Origin: JAPOUP01 sp965203255
GTDB lineage: Bacteria; Pseudomonadota; Alphaproteobacteria; Rhodobacterales; Rhodobacteraceae
Reading direction: 5' to 3'
Assembly (NCBI GenBank): GCA_965203255.1
Contig: OZ241882.1
Span: forward strand, 1,984,001-2,048,000
DNA: 64,000 bases
The first letter of the stretch is position 1; the number at the start of each line of letters is the position of its first letter. The translations under genes were made by a program, and so were the position numbers. The notes below the pieces were generated by a model. That model did not search any database. It had not been told where the DNA came from and was given only the letters and a program-made list of their open reading frames with translations. Positions 26,857 through 33,782 of the stretch are shown here, in pieces.

Positions 26857-27494
26857 GTATTCGCATTCCGATGCTCAAGCGTGCGATATCGAGCACGGCG
26901 GTCCGAGAGTTCCGAATAGTGACCAGGCTCTTTCACTTGATGAGAGGCCGTGGCCCATGCCGTTCCCGGTAACGCAATGCGACTTCGGGAAGACTGTCTT
27001 GTCATCGCGTGACGTCATTGCGACAGGCGATGGCTTCGACAATCTGTCTTCTCGATCTGGAGAGCCTTCCACATGGTAAAGCTCTTTTGCAGCATTAACA
27101 AAAGGTACCATTGGCCAAGAAGACTGATCTTGAATGATCTTATGCTCAATCCGGTTCCTGTCTGCGGGTGCAGATCGATTGGTGCTGCGGGTTGGGTCGT
27201 CACAAGAAACCTGATACAGCGGTCGAGAATTCGGGGTTCGGCTGATCACGGCGTTGGAGTGCATTGATCAGGTCAATGGAGGATCTGGCCGGAACGCGGG
27301 AAGGGTGTAGCCCAGCTTTCTTGGGGGCTTATAAACCTTGGTTGACAGAGCACAAGATCAGGTGATTTTTTGGGCTAAAAGACACAGTATATCGTGACTT
27401 GTCAACTTTTCGATATAAGTCCCAAAGGAATTGCCGCTTGCATCCAGAAGGAGAGGACGTAACTACGAATGAAGGTACAGGTAGGAGCTGGCCT
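26857..27494. other. Intergenic stretch with a half copy of the small palindromic repeat
   Basis: No gene is supported in these 638 bp. At 27303-27325 the sequence GGGTGTAGCCCAGCTTTCTTG matches one terminus of the small palindromic repeat family (copies at 10787, 15703, 32255, 32452), but no opposite end is found nearby, so it looks like a solo end. A TTGACA at 27341 could be part of a promoter for the AbrB-like remnant; no convincing -10 follows. Confidence 0.45.
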
Positions 27495-27730
27495 ATGCCC
27501 AGGATCAGCCGCACTGACAATTCGCAACGAATTCCCATCCCCTAGAGCGACTGGCCGAATCTGGCCTGAGGGGCGGGGATGATCTGGTCGTCGTGGCCTC
27601 GGCCCAGAACGGCATCATTGCGGTGCGCAGGAATTCCGCTGTCGGCCGGATGATCGGGGCCATGCGCATCAGCATGGATCGGTTCGCCGACACCTATCGG
27701 ACCTTGGCCGAGGAACGCCTGTCCTGCTGA
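27495..27730 (+). pseudogene. Frameshifted AbrB/MazE-like DNA-binding protein
   Basis: ATG 27495 starts MPRISRTDNSQRIPIP and hits TAG at 27543. In the -1 frame from 27542 the sequence continues LERLAESGLRGGDDLVVVA and GIIAVRRNS, then a helical tail, to TGA 27728-27730. Joined, this is the swapped-hairpin AbrB pattern (Q-x-x-P-x-P ... GL-x-x-GD-x-L-V-V ... G-x-I-x-V). A one-base loss near 27541 explains the break, or less likely a programmed shift. Its stop lies at the target site of the IS1595-type transposon; before that insertion it abutted rsmD with a 1-bp gap. Confidence 0.55.
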
Positions 27731-27798
27731 AATGGAGAACTATATACTTGTTTAACCATTAGGGAGCGGCTACGGTGATTCGCGAAAGGAGAATAACC

Positions 27799-28749
27799 AT
27801 GCAGAAAGCGCCGGGAAAATCGCACCCGGAAGGCATCTGCCTCATCGAGCTGTTCGAGATGTTCCCCGACGAGGCGACCGCCGCCAAGTGGTTCGAGGAC
27901 GTGCGCTGGCCGAACGAGGACGAGCGCACATGCCCACACTGCGGCAGCTTCAACACCATGCGGAAGGAAAACCGCAAGCCCATGCCGTTCCGGTGCCGTG
28001 ACTGCCGGGCGTTCTTTTCGGTTCGGCAGGGATCCGTCATGGAGCGTTCGGGCATTCCTCTGCGCAAGTGGGCAATCGCGATCTACCTGAACGCCACCAG
28101 CCTCAAGGGCGTTTCGTCCATGAAGCTGCACCGCGATCTCAAGATCACCCAGAAGTCGGCATGGTTCATGGCGCATAGGCTGCGGGAAGCCTTCGGCAGC
28201 GAGGAAGGGCTGTTCGCGGGTCCGGTCGAGGTCGATGAAACCTCCATGGGCGGCAAGCGCAGGAACAAGTCGAACGCCAAGCGCAAGGCAGCCGAGGGGC
28301 GCGGGCCGGTGGACATGCCGGCGGTTGTCGGCGCAAAGGACCGGGAAAGCGGGAAGGTTGCCGCAAAGGTCGTTTCGTCCGCCGACAGGGCAACGTTGCA
28401 AGGCTTCGTGGCAGGTCATGCCGACGCAAGAGCCAAGGTCTATACCGACGAGGCCGCCACCTATTCGGGAATACCGTTCGACCATGAAAGCGTGAACCAC
28501 CCAGTTTCCGAATTCGTCAAGGGATTGGCGCACACCAATGGGATCGAATCCTTCTGGTCGATGCTGAAGCGCGGCTATCAGGGAACGTTCCACCACATGG
28601 GCCCGCAGCACCTTCACCGCTACGTCAACGAGTTTGCAGGGCGTCACAACATCCGAAACCGCGTCACCATGAGGCAGATTCAGGACATCGTGGCCGGAAT
28701 GATCGGCAAGCGCCTCATGTATCGCGACCTTGCAGGGGAGAAATCATGA
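27799..28749 (+). CDS. IS1595-family transposase
   Basis: From ATG 27799, with AAAGGAG 8 bp upstream, this is a 316-residue protein. An N-terminal zinc ribbon (CPHCG ... FRCRDC) precedes the ISXO2-like DDE domain with first acidic residue in VEVDETSMGG, second in VYTDEAATY, and the H-x-NGIESFWS block holding the last catalytic positions. These are the hallmarks of IS1595 (ISXO2-like) transposases. A GTG at 27775 would add 8 residues. The stop overlaps the methyltransferase start by 4 bp (ATGA), so the passenger genes appear translationally coupled to the transposase. Confidence 0.93.
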   Translation: MQKAPGKSHPEGICLIELFEMFPDEATAAKWFEDVRWPNEDERTCPHCGSFNTMRKENRKPMPFRCRDCRAFFSVRQGSVMERSGIPLRKWAIAIYLNATSLKGVSSMKLHRDLKITQKSAWFMAHRLREAFGSEEGLFAGPVEVDETSMGGKRRNKSNAKRKAAEGRGPVDMPAVVGAKDRESGKVAAKVVSSADRATLQGFVAGHADARAKVYTDEAATYSGIPFDHESVNHPVSEFVKGLAHTNGIESFWSMLKRGYQGTFHHMGPQHLHRYVNEFAGRHNIRNRVTMRQIQDIVAGMIGKRLMYRDLAGEKS

Positions 28750-29669
28750 CGGATGCCGTCATTCCGCCAACGGTCAACGATTCCGTCGCCTTGGCACGGT
28801 CGCTTTTTCCGAAACCTCCCGAACGGGAATTCCGGGACAAGCGGGTTCCCGTCATGGCCTGTGCGGACAACATGGATTTTCTCAGCGGCATACCGGACGG
28901 GCGCTGCAAGCTGGTCGTCACGTCCCCGCCCTACAATCTGGGCAAGGACTACGAGTCCAGGACGCCGCTTGAAGACTATCTGGCGCAGCAGGAAGCCGTG
29001 ATCGCCGAGTGTGTCCGAACGCTTCATCCGCAAGGCTCGATTTGCTGGCAGGTCGGAAACTACGTGTCCAACCGCGAGATCGCGCCGCTGGACACGCTTC
29101 TCTACCCGACGTTCCGAAAGCTCGGGCTGAAGCTGCGCAACCGGATCATCTGGCACTTCGGGCACGGCCTGCACTGCACCCGCCGCCTTTCCGGCCGTTA
29201 CGAGACGATCAACTGGTGGACCGCGTCCGACGATTACACATGGCATCTCGACCCTATCCGGGTGCCGTCGAAGTATCCGGGCAAGAAGCACTTCAAGGGA
29301 CCGAACGCGGGCAAGCTGTCCGGCAACCCTCTCGGAAAGAACCCGTCGGACGTCTGGGAATTTCCCAACGTCAAGAGCAACCACCCCGAAAAGACCGAAC
29401 ATCCATGCCAGTTCCCGGTCGAGCTGGTCCAGCGGCTCGTGCTTTCCATGACCGACGAGGGGGATGCCGTGCTCGACCCATACATGGGCGTTGGCTCGTC
29501 GGTCATAGCCGCGCTCATGCACGACCGGGACGCCTACGGATGCGACATGGTGCCGGAATACGTCAAGACCGCCGAGGCGCGGGTCGAGGCGTGGCGCAAG
29601 GGCGAGCTGAAGACCCGTCCGATGGGAAAGCCGATCTACAATCCCTCGCTTCCCAATGGCGGCCACTGA
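28746..29669 (+). CDS. DNA methyltransferase of a BglII-like type II R-M system
   Basis: A 307-residue SAM-dependent DNA methyltransferase. The catalytic motif TSPPYNLGKDY is at about residues 58-68 and the SAM-binding motif DPYMGVGSSVIAAL is near residue 244, so the motif order is the beta class. SPPY is most common in N4-cytosine enzymes, which would agree with M.BglII-type modification, although some SPPY enzymes methylate adenine. The start ATG 28746 lies in the transposase stop, and the stop TGA shares a base with the endonuclease ATG (TGATG). Carried by the IS1595-type element, it protects host DNA from the adjacent nuclease. Confidence 0.88.
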   Translation: MTDAVIPPTVNDSVALARSLFPKPPEREFRDKRVPVMACADNMDFLSGIPDGRCKLVVTSPPYNLGKDYESRTPLEDYLAQQEAVIAECVRTLHPQGSICWQVGNYVSNREIAPLDTLLYPTFRKLGLKLRNRIIWHFGHGLHCTRRLSGRYETINWWTASDDYTWHLDPIRVPSKYPGKKHFKGPNAGKLSGNPLGKNPSDVWEFPNVKSNHPEKTEHPCQFPVELVQRLVLSMTDEGDAVLDPYMGVGSSVIAALMHDRDAYGCDMVPEYVKTAEARVEAWRKGELKTRPMGKPIYNPSLPNGGH

Positions 29670-30280
29670 TGCAGATCCGAGCGACATATTCCCACCTGAA
29701 CGGCGAGGAATGGCTCATGGTTCACGCCCCTAAACACTGGGGCGAGGTCCGGGCCGCGATAGCCGCCGTGGACGCGGAAGCCTGCAAGACCAAGCAGTCC
29801 GAGGAAAAGACCATGCGCGGTCGGATGCTGTATTCCCCGCCTGACCTCAACAGGGCGTTCGGCAAGGAGCTTGAGGCGCTTGGCTGGAAACAGAGGCAGA
29901 GCAGGTTCTGGGTCACGGAGGACGAACGCCTGCTGCGCGGGATACACGCCTTGCCGGAAAAGGAGCAGAAAGCCGCCATCGAGGCGGCGGGACAAAAGCC
30001 GATCAAGTCCTACAACCAGACCGATTTCGTGAAGGGGCGCGTCGCCATCGAGGTCCAGTTCGGAAAATACGCTTTCGTCGCGCATGACCTGTTCGTCAAG
30101 CACCTGAGCTTCTTCGTGTCGGACATCATCGATGTCGGCATCGAGATCGTGCCCATGAAGTCCATGGAAAGGGAAATGTCAAGCGGCGTCCCGTACTACG
30201 AGCGCGACCTGCTCAACGTGCTGCGGCAGGGCCGGGGCGTCCCGGCCGTGCCATTGGTCCTGATCGGAGTCGCACCTTGA
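29669..30280 (+). CDS. BglII/BstYI-family restriction endonuclease
   Basis: A 203-residue protein. The active-site geometry of BglII (Asp84, Glu93, Gln95) is reproduced exactly in spacing: Asp of QTDFVKGRVA, Glu nine residues later and Gln two further on in AIEVQFGK. The following YAFVAHDLFVKHLSFF matches the family. BglII cuts AGATCT and BstYI RGATCY, so an A/G-GATC-T/C target is likely but unproven; sites such as AGATCT do occur in this window and would need methylation. The gene is co-translated with the methyltransferase. About 246 bp of non-coding DNA with a CCTTCC/GGAAGG stem separate it from the transposon end. Confidence 0.85.
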   Translation: MQIRATYSHLNGEEWLMVHAPKHWGEVRAAIAAVDAEACKTKQSEEKTMRGRMLYSPPDLNRAFGKELEALGWKQRQSRFWVTEDERLLRGIHALPEKEQKAAIEAAGQKPIKSYNQTDFVKGRVAIEVQFGKYAFVAHDLFVKHLSFFVSDIIDVGIEIVPMKSMEREMSSGVPYYERDLLNVLRQGRGVPAVPLVLIGVAP

Positions 30281-30531
30281 CCATCGATCTCCGGTTAGAT
30301 TCCGATTACCTTCCACCTCGGAAGGTGGTCCCGCCCTTACGCGCGCCGCTTCATGTGTGGCTCGAAGTGCTTACGAACAGAGTCTATGGCTACCATGTGG
30401 CGTCACATCCTTTCCGCACCAGGATTTGCGGCGAACCACAGGGGCTAGGCCGGTCTGGGCCGGGCCCGCCATATCCTGCGGAATTGTCGAGGTCAAGAGC
30501 GGTGGTTAGGCAAGTATATAATTCCCCTGAA

Positions 30532-31098
30532 ATGCGCATAGTGGCCGGATCAAGACGGGGTCTACGGCTCGCGACGGTTGCAAAAGGCGATTTGCTGGGC
30601 CGGCTGCGTCCGACGTCCGGCCGGGTAAGAGAGAATCTCTTCAATATTCTGGTTGGTGGCAAATTTGGGGATGCCGTCACTGATTCCCGTGTGCTTGATC
30701 TATTCGCCGGCACAGGCGCATTGGGATTGGAAGCGTTGTCAAGAGGCGCGGCACATGTCTCTTTTGTTGAAAGCGGATCGATTGCGCGCACCCTGATCCA
30801 AAAAAACATCAACCTGATGGGGGCCGGTAGCGCGGCCAGGCTCTATCGGCGAGATGCCACAAAACTCGGAAACTGTCAGACGAATCCATTCACGTTGGTG
30901 TTTCTTGATCCACCGTATGGCAGAGATCTTGGTCGTTTATCGCTCAGTTCTGCGCTGGCAGGCGGCTGGCTGGCACCTGATGCGCTTATCGTCTGGGAAG
31001 ACTGCGTTCCACACGAGGTTCCACCAGGTTTCGCACTTTGTGAACATAGGTGTTACGGAGGAACCCACCTCACGCTGGCCCGTCTGGTGCAGGCATGA
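30532..31098 (+). CDS. rsmD: 16S rRNA (guanine-966 N2) methyltransferase RsmD
   Basis: RsmD methylates G966 of 16S rRNA. From ATG 30532 the 188-residue protein starts MRIVAGSRRGLRL, has TSGRVRENLFNIL, the SAM-binding VLDLFAGTGALGLEALSRGA and the catalytic NPFTLVFLDPPYG, all intact. The start codon is inside the right-hand copy of the transposon's 8-bp duplication, so the coding sequence survived the insertion, but everything upstream of the last five bases has been replaced by transposon DNA. Any promoter or ribosome-binding site must now come from the IS end; no good ribosome-binding site is visible. Confidence 0.93.
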   Translation: MRIVAGSRRGLRLATVAKGDLLGRLRPTSGRVRENLFNILVGGKFGDAVTDSRVLDLFAGTGALGLEALSRGAAHVSFVESGSIARTLIQKNINLMGAGSAARLYRRDATKLGNCQTNPFTLVFLDPPYGRDLGRLSLSSALAGGWLAPDALIVWEDCVPHEVPPGFALCEHRCYGGTHLTLARLVQA

Positions 31099-31836
31099 GC
31101 TGATGCAGTTGGAAATTGCCGCAATGCTGGTTGGTCCATCTCCGAGTTTCTATCGCCAGGCTACCAGAGACCGCTTCCGGTAGGTATTGATCGGCCTGAT
31201 GCGACGGACGCAGGCAGGTCTGGCATGCCGTTTGGGGTGTGGACACTGGTGGAAACCGAACTTTGGGGCGAGCGCAGTCAAGGCATGATGCTTCTTTGTA
31301 AATGTCGCAAAGACTACCTTGACGAAATGCACAGTTTCCGCAGCGGCACACGCGTCTTGGTGAAGGCAATCGTCAGGGTGGGAGTCGGCCCATGGGTCGC
31401 CTCCTACGGGAAGGGAAGCGTCCACTGTTTTCAGCGTACCCTTGTGCCTTGCCTGAGCCGTTGCCACAGGATGGCACGTACAAGGCTGAGCCTAGCGACC
31501 GGATTCCATGAAAGTCGGAACCGCTTTCCTTCCATGCGGAAGACCGTCAAGCGGTTTGGCGTCGAGCTGGCGTGGTTCTGTCCTGATTGCAATTTGCGAA
31601 CGCTCATGCGAATTTCGCATTCATGAATTCTCAAGAGCAACTCGCCTTAAGCCCATGCCTTCAAAATGGCTGGCTGTCGAGAATCCTCCTTCAACAAGGG
31701 CAGGTCTTCAATCCGAGGTTTCGAGTGGCCGGGCGGCTGTGGTGGGATGGCTTCCAACGGTTGCCGCGGTGACCTGCCTTGCGCAGAACCGGTGGCGGCG
31801 CTGATTGGCGCGCTTGGGCGAATTGGACACATACCT
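31099..31836. other. 738-bp stretch without a recognised gene
   Basis: Short open frames occur on both strands between rsmD and acpS, the longest on the minus strand at 31150-31467, but none shows recognisable motifs. pdxJ, a frequent acpS neighbour, is absent. I see no RNA gene or repeat copy here. Confidence 0.45.
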
Positions 31837-32262
31837 ATGATTCTGGGAATTGGAACCGATCTGGCCAACATCGAACGTATTCAGCGCACGCTTGAACGAT
31901 TCGGCGACCGGTTCCGATATCGAGTCTTTACCGAAACCGAAAGAATGAAAGCCGAACGACGTCGAGACGTCGCAGGTACCTATGCCAAACGTTGGGCGGC
32001 AAAGGAGGCGTGTTCAAAAGCTCTCGGCACAGGTCTGCGTATGGGTATCGCATGGAAGGATATGGCGGTGACCAACCTTCCAACAGGTCAACCACAGATC
32101 GCTGTGACCGGTTGGGCAAAGGAGCGTCTGAAGAAGATGACACCTGCAGGCCACAAGGCGCTGATCCATGTTTCGCTAACCGATGACCACCCTTGGGCGC
32201 AGGCATTCGTTGTCATCGAAGCACGTAGGGAATCCGAAGAAGAGGCGGTTTCTGGGGTGTAG
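31837..32262 (+). CDS. acpS: Holo-[acyl-carrier-protein] synthase
   Basis: AcpS transfers 4'-phosphopantetheine from CoA to acyl carrier protein. The 141-residue protein begins MILGIGTDLANIERI, with the Mg-binding Asp in GIGTDL, has FTETER, and the second acidic/basic block YAKRWAAKEACSKALGTG, followed by HVSLTDD. The core is complete. The 3' end is altered: the last codons GTG-TAG come from an inserted palindromic repeat (32255-32376). Reading across the restored site, the original tail would have been about five residues longer (GSVVRT instead of GV). The catalytic core should be unaffected. Confidence 0.93.
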   Translation: MILGIGTDLANIERIQRTLERFGDRFRYRVFTETERMKAERRRDVAGTYAKRWAAKEACSKALGTGLRMGIAWKDMAVTNLPTGQPQIAVTGWAKERLKKMTPAGHKALIHVSLTDDHPWAQAFVVIEARRESEEEAVSGV

Positions 32263-32376
32263 CCCAGGAATCTTGACTCTTGTCCACCTTCTTTCCATTT
32301 TCCTGGCCCATGGTCCTGGAGCGCGTGCCGGGCGGATCAAGCCTCCGGGGCATTACAAGAATCCTAGGCTACACCC
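32255..32376 (-). repeat. Small palindromic mobile repeat, copy C, with 9-bp target duplication
   Basis: This 122-bp unit starts GGGTGTAGCCCAGG and ends CCTAGGCTACACCC, with the core inverted relative to copies A and B. The flanking 9 bp CGGTTTCTG occur at 32246-32254 and again at 32377-32385, a perfect target duplication. It supplies the stop codon of acpS. Confidence 0.88.
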
Positions 32377-32451
32377 CGGTTTCTGGCAGTGTCGTGCGGA
32401 CTTAACATTGCTCCGCAGCTGAGATTGGTAACCTTTGCGGATGCCTCCAGC

Positions 32452-32592
32452 AGGTGTAGCCCAGATTGTTGGCAATCCATACTTTCGGTCGACCTTATCG
32501 GGCGAAGATCCACCGAGAGGCGTTCTTATGTCGAGAAGTCAAGGTTCAAAAAAACACCCAAGCGACCCATGCCAACAATCTGGGATGCACCC
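32452..32592. repeat. Related mobile repeat, copy E, upstream of lepB
   Basis: The left arm AGGTGTAGCCCAGATTG and the complement of the right arm, AGGGTGCATCCCAGATTG, form inverted ends of about 22 bp. The flanks carry a 10-bp direct duplication TGCCTCCAGC (32442-32451 and 32593-32602). The internal sequence differs from copies A-C, but the termini belong to the same family. It lies 75 bp upstream of the lepB start; a TTGACA at 32610 just beyond it may be part of the lepB promoter. Confidence 0.78.
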
Positions 32593-32666
32593 TGCCTCCA
32601 GCACACCACTTGACAGCCGCAGGCGATGCCGTCAGACAGCCCGAAACCAACCGGATCGGCAATTTT

Positions 32667-33452
32667 ATGGCAAGCAAGAACTCGTTAGGGGACAGCGTTC
32701 TCGAGACCGTCAAGACGATTGTCTACGCACTGCTTATAGCTGGCGTATTCCGCACACTGCTCTTCCAGCCGTTCTGGATTCCGTCCGGCTCAATGAAAGA
32801 CACTCTGCTGATCGGTGATTTCCTGTTTGTAAACAAGATGGCCTACGGCTACTCCCGTCATTCATGTCCGTTCTCCATGTGCCCATTCCCCGGCAGGATA
32901 TTTGGCCGTGAACCCCAACTAGGCGATGTTGCCGTGTTTCGCCATCCCGTAGGTGGCGCAGATTTTATCAAACGAATTGTCGGGCTTCCCGGTGACAAGG
33001 TCCAGATGAGGGAAGGTGTGCTGTTCATCAACGGTCAGGAGGCAAGGCAGACGGCGGACGGTACGTTCGAGGAAGTTATGGAACGGCAGGGACCGCTGGG
33101 CGGCACCCCCAACTGCGTCAACCGGCCCGTGGCTGTTGGCGAGATCTGCGTTAAGCGGAAAGCGATCGAACAGCTTCCCAATGGTGTTTCGCACTCTGTG
33201 CTGAACTTGGGCTATGCGCCGGCAATTGACGATACAGGAGTCTTTACGGTTCCGGATGGCCACTACTTCTTTATGGGCGACAACCGGGACAATTCCACGG
33301 ACAGCCGCGTTCGTCAGCCCGGAGGCGTTGGCTTCGTACCTTTCGAGAATCTGATTGGACGCGCTGACCGAATCATGTTCAGTTCCGCTGGCCGATCCAT
33401 GCTGTTTTTCTGGACCTGGCGTCCGGATCGGTTTTTCAAGGCTGTGGATTGA
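32667..33452 (+). CDS. lepB: Signal peptidase I
   Basis: Signal peptidase I removes signal peptides at the periplasmic face of the inner membrane. From ATG 32667 the protein is 261 residues. One N-terminal membrane segment (ETVKTIVYALLIAGVFRTLLF) leads into the catalytic serine motif PSGSMKDTLLIGD (about residue 42). The lysine lies in GADFIKRIVGLPGD (about residue 97), and MGDNRDNSTDSR is the conserved box E. Frames opening at 32466 would read through the mobile repeat and are not credible. In many alphaproteobacteria lepB precedes rnc; here it is about 27 kb away, suggesting rearrangement. Confidence 0.94.
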   Translation: MASKNSLGDSVLETVKTIVYALLIAGVFRTLLFQPFWIPSGSMKDTLLIGDFLFVNKMAYGYSRHSCPFSMCPFPGRIFGREPQLGDVAVFRHPVGGADFIKRIVGLPGDKVQMREGVLFINGQEARQTADGTFEEVMERQGPLGGTPNCVNRPVAVGEICVKRKAIEQLPNGVSHSVLNLGYAPAIDDTGVFTVPDGHYFFMGDNRDNSTDSRVRQPGGVGFVPFENLIGRADRIMFSSAGRSMLFFWTWRPDRFFKAVD

Positions 33453-33782
33453 GCGGCCTGAAGTCAGCTGGATACGCAAATCGCGCGTTCCCAGCAGGTA
33501 CCTGCCCGAGGCGGCCTTCCGGATGCCTCTGACATGGCGGTTCTCTTTTCAGGTCACTGTGGCAAATGACTCATGGTTAGGCAGATATATAGTCAGCCAA
33601 ACTATCCGAACGAAGCGGGAAAGTTGGCGGCAGGCAGGTGTATCCAGTCCAAACCCATATCTGCCATCGACCGAAGCGACATCACTCCTGCCAGATGATC
33701 TCCCCTACTCTAATCCAGTGATGCCCGTGGGGTGACTGTCAGGAACAACGTTCAATGTTCTCGCCACGACCACATCACATGT
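33453..33782. other. Intergenic stretch with an IS1595-end-like motif
   Basis: No gene is supported. At 33574-33598 the sequence TGGTTAGGCAGATATATAG resembles the right end of the IS1595-type element (TGGTTAGGCAAGTATATAA at 30503): the first ten bases are identical and the TATATA core is retained. No partner end or transposase is nearby, so it is probably a decayed solo end. Confidence 0.4.

Larger units (their letters stand above)
27735..30526 (+). mobile_element. IS1595-family transposon carrying a BglII-like restriction-modification pair
   Basis: The ends are inverted repeats: GAGAACTATATACTTG (27735-27750) continuing to TTTAACC, and the complement of 30504-30526, GGGAATTATATACTTG continuing to CCTAACC; about 17 of 23 positions match. 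A perfect 8-bp target duplication, CTGAAATG, flanks the element at 27727-27734 and 30527-30534, the duplication length known for IS1595. Inside are an IS1595 transposase, a DNA methyltransferase starting within its stop codon, and an endonuclease starting within the methyltransferase stop codon. Passenger genes are known in IS1595-family elements. All three genes look intact, so the unit may be mobile. Confidence 0.93.

Noticed and set aside
29009..30280. Extended 423-codon frame beginning inside the methyltransferase
   Set aside because: Only the part from ATG 29669 matches the BglII family; the upstream part is an out-of-frame reading of the methyltransferase.
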